The position numbers were made by a program, and so were the translations under genes. A DNA stretch of 63,025 nucleotides from Paenarthrobacter nitroguajacolicus. GTDB taxonomy: Bacteria; Actinomycetota; Actinomycetes; Actinomycetales; Micrococcaceae. Where the stretch lies: contig NZ_JAQPPK010000028.1 of the NCBI RefSeq assembly GCF_029952445.1, forward strand, positions 1 through 63,025, written 5' to 3'. Position 1 is the stretch's first letter. Each line of letters begins with the position of its first letter. Of this stretch, positions 23,748 to 31,434 are shown in pieces. The notes beneath the pieces are model-generated. The model was not told the origin of the DNA. It made no database searches and saw only the letters and a program-made list of their open reading frames with translations.

Positions 23748-24932
23748 GTGTTTGGCTTGACGATATTGGATTTGGCATTGATTTTGATGCTCCTGTCCTA
23801 CCTGATCTATGGCCTGCGCAACGGCTTCATGGTCACCTTGGGCGGTATTGCCGGATTCATCGCCGGTGCCATCGCTGCATTCGTGGCCGTCCCGCTCGTC
23901 AGCAACTGGGTGACCGACAGCGGCTGGAGGCTGGCCGCCACGGTGGGGGCCGCCGTCGTGCTTATTGCTTTGGGGCACGGGCTCGGAACCATGATTGGCC
24001 GGAAAATCCGCCACGCAGTGCGGATCAAGCCCTTGCATGCGGCGGACCGCCTGATCGGCGGCGTGGTGAGCGTGGTGGTGGCCGCGCTGGTGATGTCCAT
24101 GCTGGCGTTCAGCATCAGTTCCCTTGGCGTGCCGTTTGTGTCGCAGCAATTGGCCGAGTCCCGGGTGATCCGCTACATCGACAACATGACTCCCACGCCC
24201 GTCAAGAGCACCATGGCGCAGCTGCGGTCCACGGTGATCGGCGACGGCATTCCTAAGCTGATTGAGGGCATCGGGCCAGGGACGCCGGTGCCGGTTCCCA
24301 ACGAGTCCACCGATACTCCGGCTTTGAACAAGGCTGCTGAATCCGTGCTGAAGATTGCCGGAACGGCGTTTGAGTGCGGCCAGAACCAGACCGGTTCCGG
24401 ATTCGTCGTGTCGCCCGGGCGCGTCGTCACCAATGCGCACGTCGTGGCGGGCGTGTCGCAGCCCGTTGTTGAAATTCCCGACGGCGGCGCGTTGCCGGGT
24501 CGCGTCGTCTACTTCGACCCCCAGCGGGACATCGCAGTGCTGGCCGTGGATGGCCTGAAATCCAGCCCGCTTCCGCTGAGCGCGGACCTGCCCGGTGGAA
24601 GCCCGGCAGCGTTTGCCGGCTACCCGCACGGCGGTCCGTTCCAGTCCAAACCCGCAACAGTGCAGGGTATTTCACCCATTCTGGTTCCGGATATCTATGG
24701 CAGCAATCCTTCGCCCGAGCTGGTTTACAAGCTGGCTGGCGACGTTCAGCCCGGCAACTCTGGCGGTCCGTTGCTGACGACGCAGGGCCAGGTGGCCGGC
24801 CTGATATTCGCCAAGACAACCACGGACGCGGCACTTGGGTTCGCGCTCACCATGGCGGACGTGGAACCGGTGGCCGCGCAGGCACCGGGCCTGAGCGATC
24901 CCGTCTCCGCCGGCCAGTGCACTCGTAAGTAG
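23748..24932 (+). CDS. marP: MarP family serine protease (CvpA-like membrane domain plus trypsin-like domain)
   Basis: A 394-residue protein. Four predicted membrane helices in the first about 140 residues form the CvpA/colicin V production-like domain. The periplasmic part has the chymotrypsin-fold triad: His in VVTNAHVVAG, Asp in QRDIAVLAV, Ser in QPGNSGGPL. In Mycobacterium tuberculosis MarP (Rv3671c) supports acid resistance by activating a peptidoglycan hydrolase. The GTG at 23748 follows GAGGAG with 5-nt spacing. It is divergent from crp. The gene ends 5 bp before a 32-bp repeat array. Confidence 0.93.
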   Translation: MFGLTILDLALILMLLSYLIYGLRNGFMVTLGGIAGFIAGAIAAFVAVPLVSNWVTDSGWRLAATVGAAVVLIALGHGLGTMIGRKIRHAVRIKPLHAADRLIGGVVSVVVAALVMSMLAFSISSLGVPFVSQQLAESRVIRYIDNMTPTPVKSTMAQLRSTVIGDGIPKLIEGIGPGTPVPVPNESTDTPALNKAAESVLKIAGTAFECGQNQTGSGFVVSPGRVVTNAHVVAGVSQPVVEIPDGGALPGRVVYFDPQRDIAVLAVDGLKSSPLPLSADLPGGSPAAFAGYPHGGPFQSKPATVQGISPILVPDIYGSNPSPELVYKLAGDVQPGNSGGPLLTTQGQVAGLIFAKTTTDAALGFALTMADVEPVAAQAPGLSDPVSAGQCTRK

Positions 24933-24936
24933 CGGA

Positions 24937-25043
24937 CGCTCTCTCACAAAACATCCCCTTCACGCGATCCATCTCTCACATCATGGGTGTTTTTCCGGAT
25001 CGCTCTCTCACCTAATGGGCGCGATTCCCGCACGCTCTCTCAC
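24937..25043 (+). repeat. Degenerate 32-bp array: conserved core, divergent spacers
   Basis: CGCTCTCTCAC (or CATCTCTCAC) occurs at 24937, 24969, 25001 and 25033, exactly 32 bp apart, while the 21 bp between cores differ completely. It fills the marP-aroQ gap. The last core lies just upstream of the aroQ -10 box. Confidence 0.85.
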
Positions 25044-25048
25044 CGCTA

Positions 25049-25054
25049 TAGATT
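25049..25054 (+). promoter_or_regulatory. -10 box (TAGATT) of a leaderless aroQ mRNA
   Basis: TAGATT is followed by 7 nt and the ATG at 25062; no Shine-Dalgarno is present. Confidence 0.45.
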
Positions 25055-25061
25055 GGGTGCC

Positions 25062-25517
25062 ATGACTGAAGCCACTGAAGCCGGACGCGGGACCATTCTT
25101 GTTGTCAACGGACCCAACCTTAACCTTCTGGGGACCCGCGAACCCGAGAAATACGGGACCTCCACCCTGGCCGATATTGAACAGCTGGCCTTGTCCGCAG
25201 CTGAATCGCACGGACTTACTGTGGATTGCGTCCAGTCGAACCACGAGGGTGACCTCCTGGACGCAATCCACGCAGCGCGGGGCAACGCCGTCGGAATCGT
25301 GATCAATGCCGGTGCCTTCACGCACACGTCAGTGGCACTTCGTGATGCCCTCGCTGCGGTCAAGCTGCCCGCGGTCGAGGTCCACATCACCAACGTGCAC
25401 CAGCGCGAAGAGTTCCGACACCACTCGTACCTTTCAGGTGTGTGTCAGGCCATCATCGTTGGTGCGGGCGTGTTGGGTTACAAATTGGCCATCGACTACC
25501 TCGCGGACACGGTTTGA
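25062..25517 (+). CDS. aroQ: Type II 3-dehydroquinate dehydratase
   Basis: A 151-residue enzyme of the shikimate pathway, acting as a dodecamer in the cytoplasm. NGPNLNLLGTREPEKYG contains the catalytic Tyr and the flexible lid Arg; QSNHEGDLLDAIH, NAGAFTHTSVALRDAL and EVHITNVHQREEFRHHSYLS complete the active site, including the catalytic His. The ATG at 25062 removes an upstream in-frame extension that would come from the repeat array. It is alone on its strand; the converging alpha-galactosidase gene shares its 3' intergenic region, which is filled with 32-bp repeats. Confidence 0.97.
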   Translation: MTEATEAGRGTILVVNGPNLNLLGTREPEKYGTSTLADIEQLALSAAESHGLTVDCVQSNHEGDLLDAIHAARGNAVGIVINAGAFTHTSVALRDALAAVKLPAVEVHITNVHQREEFRHHSYLSGVCQAIIVGAGVLGYKLAIDYLADTV

Positions 25518-25528
25518 CGCTCAAGTGA

Positions 25529-25665
25529 GAGAGGGTGCTGCTGAAGCGGGTGTTTGGTGGGAGAGGGTGCTGCTGAAGCGGGTGTTTGGTGGGAGAGGGT
25601 GCTGCTGAAGCGGGTGTTTGGTGGGAGAGGGTGCTGCTGAAGCGGGTGTTTGGTGAGAGAGGGTT
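25529..25665 (-). repeat. 32-bp tandem array (4.3 units) between aroQ and alpha-galactosidase
   Basis: Units start at 25529, 25561, 25593 and 25625, nearly identical. On the minus strand, sense for the galactosidase gene, each reads CACCCTCTCCCACCAAACAC and then CCGCTTCAGCAG, about 17 C and 3 G in 32. A final core, CCCTCTCTCAC, touches the galactosidase stop codon. Confidence 0.92.
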
Positions 25666-27835
25666 AGAGGGCGGTGAGCCGCAGGAGGACAGCGTGCTCC
25701 GGGTTCAGGACGGGCGTGGGGAGTCCGACTTCACCCAGGAACCGCCCGGTCGCCTCCGCTCCCGACGCCAGCCAGGGAGCCGGCTTGGCCTCCATGAAGG
25801 TGTGCCCGTAGTCGGCGTCACCCGGAGAAGGGAAGAGCAGCTCCACCCGGTAGGAACGCAAAGGATCCAGTCCCGGCAGCGCCACCCGTCCCACATGCTC
25901 GGCGAAGCCTGTCCGGGTCTTGACCACGGCGAAAAGCGCCGCCGCGGCACCGGCGGGAATGCCGCCGTCGTGGGCTGAAGCGACTACGCCATGCACCATC
26001 AGTGACTCGTCCGGAACGTCGGCGCGCACCATCCCTCCACTGTGGATCAGTCCGCGGTGCTCCTTGTACAAGCCGATGAACCGCTTGAGTTCCTCGCGTT
26101 CGGCACCTGTGACCGAGCGGACGTCCCACTCCATCCCGAAATGGCCGAACAGGGCCGTGATGGCGCGGAAGGAGAGGTCGTGCGTGCGGGCCGTGGTGTG
26201 GGACGTGGCCGGTCCAATATGCGAGCCCACCAGCTCAGGGGGAACCACCAGGCCGGTCCAGCGCTGGATGGTCTGCCGCTCCAAGGCGTCGTTGCAGTCC
26301 GAAGCCCAGATCCGGTCCGTCCGCTCCAGGATCCCCAGGTCAACGCGGGCGCCACCCGAAGAGCAGCTCTCGATCTCCACGTCCGGGTGCACGGCGCGTA
26401 AAGCATCGAAGAGCCGGTAGGCGGCCAACGTTTGCCCATGCACCGAAGCCCGGCCGGCATGACCGTGCTCCACGAGGTCGCGGTTCTGGTCCCACTTGAG
26501 GTAGCTGATGTTGTTCTCGCGCAGGAGGGCATCGATCCGATCGAAAACGTACTGCCACGCTTCCGGATTCACGAGGTCGATCACATGCTGCTGCCGCCAC
26601 TCGAGCGGGAGCCGCCCGCCGTCTTTGTGGGACAAAGTGGAAGGACCCACGATCCACTCCGGATGTTCCCTGGCGATATCCGAGTCCAGGTTGACCATTT
26701 CCGGCTCCACCCACAGCCCGAACTCCATGCCGCGACTGGTCACGGCATCGATCAATGGGGTCAATCCGTCCGGCCAGAGGGCTTGGTCGACGTACCAATC
26801 GCCCAGGCCGGCGTTGTCGGATCTGCGTCCACGGAACCAGCCATCGTCCAGGACGAAACGCTCAACGCCCAGGTCCGCAGCGGAGGCCGCCAATTCGATC
26901 AGGGTGTCCAGGTTGTGATCGAAATACACCGCTTCCCAGGTGTTGAGGACGACTGGGCGCGGCTTGTCCACATGGTGGGGGCGAGAGCGGAACCAGCTGT
27001 AGAACGCCTCGCTGATGCCGTCCAGCCCACGATCTGAATACGCAGCAAACAGCGCAGGCGTGGTGTAGCTTTCGCCGGGTTCCAGCACCATTTCAGCCGG
27101 TCCGAGGAGTTCTGAACCGCCCACCATGGTCCGGCCATCGGCAACGCTGTCCGCAAATTGCTCGTGATTTCCACTCCACGCCAGATGCGTAGCCCACACT
27201 TTTCCATGGCGGTTGCCGAACCCGGCCGTGCCAGCGGCGAGCAACAGCGACGAATCATGTCCTGTGCGTCCATGCCGCCCGGTGCGAACCCAGGTTCCCT
27301 GCTGGATTGCCCGCCGCTGTGGGTGGCGTTCGCGGCACCAGCGTCCGGTCAGGTCCAAAAGTTCGACGGCGTCAGGCGCCACCGGGAGCATCGTCGCCAG
27401 CTCATCCACCTGGAAAGGCGACGTACCGTCGTTGGTCACGGTGTGCCGTAGTTCCAGAAGCCCGCCCGGGTGCAAGGTGAGGTTGCTCCGCACGGTGATA
27501 CCGGCGTCGGGATCCGACTGAAGCACGACGGCGGCAGTACTGTCCGTCGTCGCACTCACCGCGCGGAGGTGTACCGAGAAATCGAAGCCGGGTGCGCCAT
27601 CAATCACGCGGTGCCCCCTCAGCCCCGGACGCCCCTGCCAGGACGACGAAGCCTGGGGGAGGAGCCCGGCGGGAACATTGGCGTCGATGGACGACGGCGG
27701 GATGGGCTCGTTGAGGATGACCAGGTCCGGCAGCGTGTCGCCCAGGTCTGCTCCCCAGTGGATTATCTCAGCCTCTCCACGGTGGGTGCTGATCACCAGG
27801 CTGGTACCTGCGGAACGGAGGTGGAGCGGTTGCAT
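25664..27835 (-). CDS. Alpha-galactosidase, glycoside hydrolase family 36
   Basis: A 723-residue GH36 enzyme releasing alpha-1,6-linked galactose from melibiose, raffinose or similar. The barrel carries the family motifs FVLDDGWFRGRRSDNAGLGDW, GLWVEPEMVN, the nucleophile Asp in YLKWDQNRD, ESCSSGGARVDLG and the acid/base Asp in WASDCND. No signal peptide, so it acts on imported sugar. The ATG at 27835 is used; a TTG 18 bp upstream is possible. It is the last gene of the permease-permease-binding protein operon, after a long hairpin, and its stop codon touches a repeat array. Confidence 0.95.
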   Translation of the reverse strand: MQPLHLRSAGTSLVISTHRGEAEIIHWGADLGDTLPDLVILNEPIPPSSIDANVPAGLLPQASSSWQGRPGLRGHRVIDGAPGFDFSVHLRAVSATTDSTAAVVLQSDPDAGITVRSNLTLHPGGLLELRHTVTNDGTSPFQVDELATMLPVAPDAVELLDLTGRWCRERHPQRRAIQQGTWVRTGRHGRTGHDSSLLLAAGTAGFGNRHGKVWATHLAWSGNHEQFADSVADGRTMVGGSELLGPAEMVLEPGESYTTPALFAAYSDRGLDGISEAFYSWFRSRPHHVDKPRPVVLNTWEAVYFDHNLDTLIELAASAADLGVERFVLDDGWFRGRRSDNAGLGDWYVDQALWPDGLTPLIDAVTSRGMEFGLWVEPEMVNLDSDIAREHPEWIVGPSTLSHKDGGRLPLEWRQQHVIDLVNPEAWQYVFDRIDALLRENNISYLKWDQNRDLVEHGHAGRASVHGQTLAAYRLFDALRAVHPDVEIESCSSGGARVDLGILERTDRIWASDCNDALERQTIQRWTGLVVPPELVGSHIGPATSHTTARTHDLSFRAITALFGHFGMEWDVRSVTGAEREELKRFIGLYKEHRGLIHSGGMVRADVPDESLMVHGVVASAHDGGIPAGAAAALFAVVKTRTGFAEHVGRVALPGLDPLRSYRVELLFPSPGDADYGHTFMEAKPAPWLASGAEATGRFLGEVGLPTPVLNPEHAVLLRLTAL

Positions 27836-27874
27836 GTGTTCAGTCGCTTTCAAAAGTCAGGGGCGGATGGCTGT

Positions 27875-27931
27875 TGTGAGGCCCGTTCAGCGCGCTATAT
27901 CGAAGAGAACACGCGCAGAGCGGGCCCCACA
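27875..27931 (-). other. Long intercistronic hairpin between binding-protein and galactosidase genes
   Basis: Two 20-nt arms, TGTGGGGCCCGCTCTGCGCG and its near complement, pair with two mismatches and one G-U around a 17-nt loop. No T tract follows. It probably protects the 3' end of the binding-protein mRNA or limits read-through. Confidence 0.6.
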
Positions 27932-27941
27932 ACGGGTGGTT

Positions 27942-29282
27942 CTACTTGAACAGGTTGTTGACTTGATCGTTGGCTTCGGTCAGGGACGAGGCCGGCTTTT
28001 TCCCGGACAGAACAGCGTCCATGGCCGGCTTCATGATGCCGTCAACCTTGGCGGCTTTGTCCGCGATCGGGAACAGGAAGGTAGTGCCGTCCTTCACGTG
28101 GGTGGTGAAGGCTGAGACGTCGGTTCCCTTGTCGGCGAAGGCCTTGGCTGCGATGTCCGAGGAGCTGGTGATGGCCGGGAACACCACGGCCTTGCTGGCT
28201 ACAACGTCCTGGCATGCAGTTGAGCCGAGGTATTCCACCCATTTGATGCTGGCTGCCGGGTTCTTGGTTCCTGCCCAGATGGAGTCGGCCAAACCGTTGA
28301 ACATGGACGCACGCTGGCCGTTGGGACCCTTGGGGGTGGGGGCAAATGCGGTCTCGATGCCCTTGTATGTCTTGTACTGGCCGATCAGCCAGTCACCGGT
28401 GGTGTTAATGGCTGCCTTGCCGGCGCCGAAGCTGTCCGCCATGCTGGCGCCCACGGTGGTTTCGAGCTTGGGCATGTAGCCCTTGTCCACCAGTCCGGCC
28501 CACCAATCGATGGTTTCCTGGAAACGGGGGTCGTCGTAGTTGAACTTGGAGCCCCAGGGGTTCTTGTCCGTGGCGGTCCAACCGGTGGTGGCGGTGAGGA
28601 AGCTCCACTCGGTCTGGCCTTGGCCGGACCCGCTGCCCGTCAGCCCAAGGCCGTAGGTGGCCACGTTGTTCTTGTCGAAGCCGGCCTCGTCGCCTCGTTT
28701 GCCGTTCTTGTCTACGGTCAGGTGCCCGATGGTCTTCTCGTAGCTGCCGCCGTCTTTGGGGTTCCAGTCCAGGTTGGCCATCTGCTCCGCGGTGATCCCG
28801 GCGGCATCGGTCATGGCCTTGTTGTAGAACAGGCCCACGGTGTCCCAGTCCTTGGGAAGCCCGTAGCGTTTGCCGTCCTGGCCCACCCACAGCTCCGGGA
28901 GTCCCTTGGTGTAGGCATCGAGCTTGATGCCGTCCTTTTCCACGGCCTCGTCCAGCGGCAGGAGTTGCTTCTTGGCTGCGTACTCGGGGTATTTGGAGAG
29001 GTGGTCGGTGAAGACGTCCGGGGCGGTTCCGGCGACAAAGCCGTTGGTGAGCGTGGTCCAGTAGTCATCCCAGCCGCGCTGGGTGATTTTGACCTTGATG
29101 TCAGGGTTGGCCTTGGTGAAATCGTCGGCGCATTGCTGGTAGGCGGGGAGCTGGTTGGCGTCCCAGAGCCAGTAGTTGATCTCGCCCTTCGCTTCGGAGG
29201 AAGCAGGTGCGGACCCACCGCAGGCGGACAGGGACAGGGTGATGGCGGCGGCAGCAGCGGCGACACCGAGGATCTTCTTCAT
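27942..29282 (-). CDS. Sugar ABC transporter substrate-binding lipoprotein
   Basis: A 446-residue extracellular solute-binding protein, family 1. MKKILG plus a hydrophobic run ends in the lipobox LSAC (Cys about 21), so it is a lipoprotein on the outer face of the membrane. The mature part has the usual two-lobe composition, with WLWDANQ near the start, GWDDYWTTLTNGFVAGTAPDV and GLPKDWDTVGLFYNKAM. A strong GAAAGGTCC precedes the ATG. It is the third gene of the operon, after both permeases, which is not the commonest order. With a GH36 enzyme next, the ligand is probably an alpha-galactoside. Confidence 0.93.
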   Translation of the reverse strand: MKKILGVAAAAAAITLSLSACGGSAPASSEAKGEINYWLWDANQLPAYQQCADDFTKANPDIKVKITQRGWDDYWTTLTNGFVAGTAPDVFTDHLSKYPEYAAKKQLLPLDEAVEKDGIKLDAYTKGLPELWVGQDGKRYGLPKDWDTVGLFYNKAMTDAAGITAEQMANLDWNPKDGGSYEKTIGHLTVDKNGKRGDEAGFDKNNVATYGLGLTGSGSGQGQTEWSFLTATTGWTATDKNPWGSKFNYDDPRFQETIDWWAGLVDKGYMPKLETTVGASMADSFGAGKAAINTTGDWLIGQYKTYKGIETAFAPTPKGPNGQRASMFNGLADSIWAGTKNPAASIKWVEYLGSTACQDVVASKAVVFPAITSSSDIAAKAFADKGTDVSAFTTHVKDGTTFLFPIADKAAKVDGIMKPAMDAVLSGKKPASSLTEANDQVNNLFK

Positions 29283-29344
29283 AAGGGACCTTTCAGGGCT
29301 TTCAGAGGGTGCGGGGTCTTTGTGCGGGGTGTTTCAAGTGCGGG

Positions 29345-30247
29345 CTATTTGATTCCGGAGAAGCCGATGGAGTTGACCACCTTCTTGCCGAAGGCGATGA
29401 ACAGCAGGAAGATCGGCAGGGCTGCCACGAGCGTTCCGGCCATGAGCCCGGTCCAATCGATGGCGCCTTGCGGGGACTGGGACTTGAAGACGCTGAGCCC
29501 AACGGTGAGGACCCGGACGTTCTCGTCCTGACCCACCAGCAGCGGCCAGAAGTATTCGTTCCACTGACCGATGAAGGTCAGCAGCGCCAGCGTGGCGATG
29601 GGGGCGGCGGCGTTGGGAAGCACAATCTGGAAGAAGATGCGAAGGTGCTTGGCGCCGTCGAGCATTGCCGCTTCCTCAACCTCGCGGGACATGCTGAGGA
29701 AGAACTGGCGGAGGAAGAAGATGGCGAACGGGGTCATGAACAGGAAGGGCAGGGACATCCCGGCCATGGTGTTGAGCAGGCCCAGGTTCTTGATCATGAG
29801 GAAGTTCGGCAGTGCGGTGAAGATCGGCGGGACCATCATGGTGGTCAGGAACACTGCGAAGACCTTGTTCCTGCCGGGCCAGCGCAACCGGGCGAAGGCG
29901 TACGCGGCCATGGCGCTGAAGAACACCTGGCCGGTGGTGGTGATGGTGGCGAACAGGATGGAGTTGCGCAGGTACAACCAGAAGTTGATGGCCGCACCGG
30001 AACCGCCGTCGGCGATCGCCTCTTCGGTGCTTTGCAGGCCCAGGACGCGCTTGAAGGCGTTCCAGCTGAAATCGGCGGGCAGGAGGTTGCCGGCATTGGA
30101 GGCCAGGGCGCTGTTGCTGGACAGGGCCGTGCGCAGCATCCACAGGAACGGGGCAATGGTCACGGCGAGGGCGACGGCGACCAGCGCCCAGGCGCCGATG
30201 CGTCGCCAGTTGAGGGGCTTCTTGGTGGTGATGGTTGACGTAGTCAT
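29345..30247 (-). CDS. Carbohydrate ABC transporter permease (MalG-like)
   Basis: A 300-residue inner membrane protein with six helices. The EAA loop reads EVEEAAMLDGAKHLRIFFQIVLPNAAAPIATL, the site that contacts the ATPase. This is the MalG/CUT1 type with a short N-terminal cytoplasmic tail. AAGGAAA precedes the start. It lies 20 bp after the partner permease. No ATPase gene is present in the cluster, so a shared MsmK/UgpC-type ATPase elsewhere is expected. Confidence 0.93.
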   Translation of the reverse strand: MTTSTITTKKPLNWRRIGAWALVAVALAVTIAPFLWMLRTALSSNSALASNAGNLLPADFSWNAFKRVLGLQSTEEAIADGGSGAAINFWLYLRNSILFATITTTGQVFFSAMAAYAFARLRWPGRNKVFAVFLTTMMVPPIFTALPNFLMIKNLGLLNTMAGMSLPFLFMTPFAIFFLRQFFLSMSREVEEAAMLDGAKHLRIFFQIVLPNAAAPIATLALLTFIGQWNEYFWPLLVGQDENVRVLTVGLSVFKSQSPQGAIDWTGLMAGTLVAALPIFLLFIAFGKKVVNSIGFSGIK

Positions 30248-30267
30248 GGCGGTTTCCTTATCCCGGC

Positions 30268-31230
30268 TTAGTCCAGGTCCGATTCGTTGCCCTTGAGGAA
30301 CTTCATTTGCAGGAAGGCCACCAGGGCGAGGATGACGAACAGGATCACGGCCAGTGCTGAGGCGTAACCGAAGTCGGATTCGCCGAAGGCTTTTTGGTAG
30401 ATGTACATCTGGATCACGCGGGAGGCGTTGACGGGGCCGCCGTTGGTGGTGACGGCAACCGTGTCGAACACCTGGAACGAACCGATCACGGTGACCACCA
30501 GGACAAGGACCAGCACAGGGCGGAGCAGCGGCATGGTGACGCTCCAGAACGTGCGCGTGGGGGACGCGCCGTCGAGGTTTGCTACCTCATAGAGGTGGTT
30601 CGGGATGGACTGGAGGCCCGCGAAGATCAACAGGGCCGTGTAGCCCATGTGTCGCCACACGTTCACGAACGCGATGGTGGGGATGGCCCACTGTTCGCTG
30701 CCGAAGAAGGCCACGCGGGGAAGGCCCATCCAGCTGATGATTTCGTTGACGATGCCAAGCTGGTAATCGAGCATCCAGAACCAGAGCAGTGCCACGATGA
30801 CGTTGGCCACCAGGAAGGGCAGCAGCAGTGCGCCGCGGATGAACGTGGACTTCGCCACCCGGTGCATCAGCAAAGCCAGGCCCAGGGCGATGACCGTCTG
30901 GAAGCCGATGTTCAATGCAACGTACTGAAGCGTCACACCCATCGCATTCCAGAACAGCTCGTCGGCGAAGATCGCGGTGTAGTTCTTGATCCCGATCCAC
31001 GTAGGCTCGCCCAGGATGCTGTATTCCGTGAAGCTCAAGTAGACGCCGCGGATGGTGGGGATCAGGAAGAACGCCACGAAGCCGATAACGGCCGGAAAGA
31101 TGAAGAAGAGGGCGATCTTCAGGTCACCCATTCGGCTGGTGAGGCTGCGTTTGCTTTGCCTGCCTTGGTGGCCGTTGGTTTTTCGTGAGCGTTCTGATGC
31201 GCTCCCCACTGGCTTGGTTAGCGTGGTCAT
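30268..31230 (-). CDS. Sugar ABC transporter permease (MalF-like)
   Basis: A 320-residue membrane protein with six helices after a basic N-terminal tail of about 35 residues. FFLIPTIRGVYLSFTEYSILGEPTWIG is a typical first periplasmic region of CUT1 permeases, and the EAA loop reads YEVANLDGASPTRTFWSVTMPLLRPVL. AGAAAGGG precedes the ATG. It is the first gene of the alpha-galactoside operon; LacI-type operators lie 46-137 bp upstream, in the region shared with the divergent oxidoreductase-LacI genes. Confidence 0.93.
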   Translation of the reverse strand: MTTLTKPVGSASERSRKTNGHQGRQSKRSLTSRMGDLKIALFFIFPAVIGFVAFFLIPTIRGVYLSFTEYSILGEPTWIGIKNYTAIFADELFWNAMGVTLQYVALNIGFQTVIALGLALLMHRVAKSTFIRGALLLPFLVANVIVALLWFWMLDYQLGIVNEIISWMGLPRVAFFGSEQWAIPTIAFVNVWRHMGYTALLIFAGLQSIPNHLYEVANLDGASPTRTFWSVTMPLLRPVLVLVLVVTVIGSFQVFDTVAVTTNGGPVNASRVIQMYIYQKAFGESDFGYASALAVILFVILALVAFLQMKFLKGNESDLD

Positions 31231-31275
31231 CGTCGACCCTTTCTTGGGAGTGATGCGGGTAACAGCTGGATGCGA

Positions 31276-31291
31276 ATCTACACGAGTAGAT
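31276..31291. promoter_or_regulatory. LacI-type operator O1 (ATCTACACGAGTAGAT)
   Basis: A palindrome with arms ATCTAC and GTAGAT, 46 bp upstream of the permease start. It probably binds the LacI-family protein encoded at 32649-33668. Confidence 0.65.
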
Positions 31292-31351
31292 TTTGACTTG
31301 GCAATAGTTTACGCAAAGTTTTGGCGGTAATTGTTCAAAAATGTTGTTTCT

Positions 31352-31367
31352 GTTGACTCGAGTAGAT
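31352..31367. promoter_or_regulatory. LacI-type operator O2 (GTTGACTCGAGTAGAT)
   Basis: Its right half, CGAGTAGAT, is identical to O1; the left half is diverged. It lies 67 bp before the oxidoreductase start and 76 bp from O1, so looping or separate control of the two divergent operons is possible. Confidence 0.55.
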
Positions 31368-31434
31368 GGCGATGCAAGACTCGTCCGTACGTGACAATAC
31401 GAACGGCCGCTTCCGTGGCCAAGAAAGGTAAACA

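Noticed and set aside
24937..25043. Repeat-spacer layout resembling a small CRISPR array
   Set aside because: The conserved part is only about 11 bp, there are no cas genes in the window, and sibling arrays have identical spacers; it belongs to the 32-bp tandem family.
25586..25978. Open frame of 130 codons running from the 32-bp array into the galactosidase gene
   Set aside because: It is a by-product of the repeats and the antisense of a GH36 gene; no start signal and no family-like sequence.
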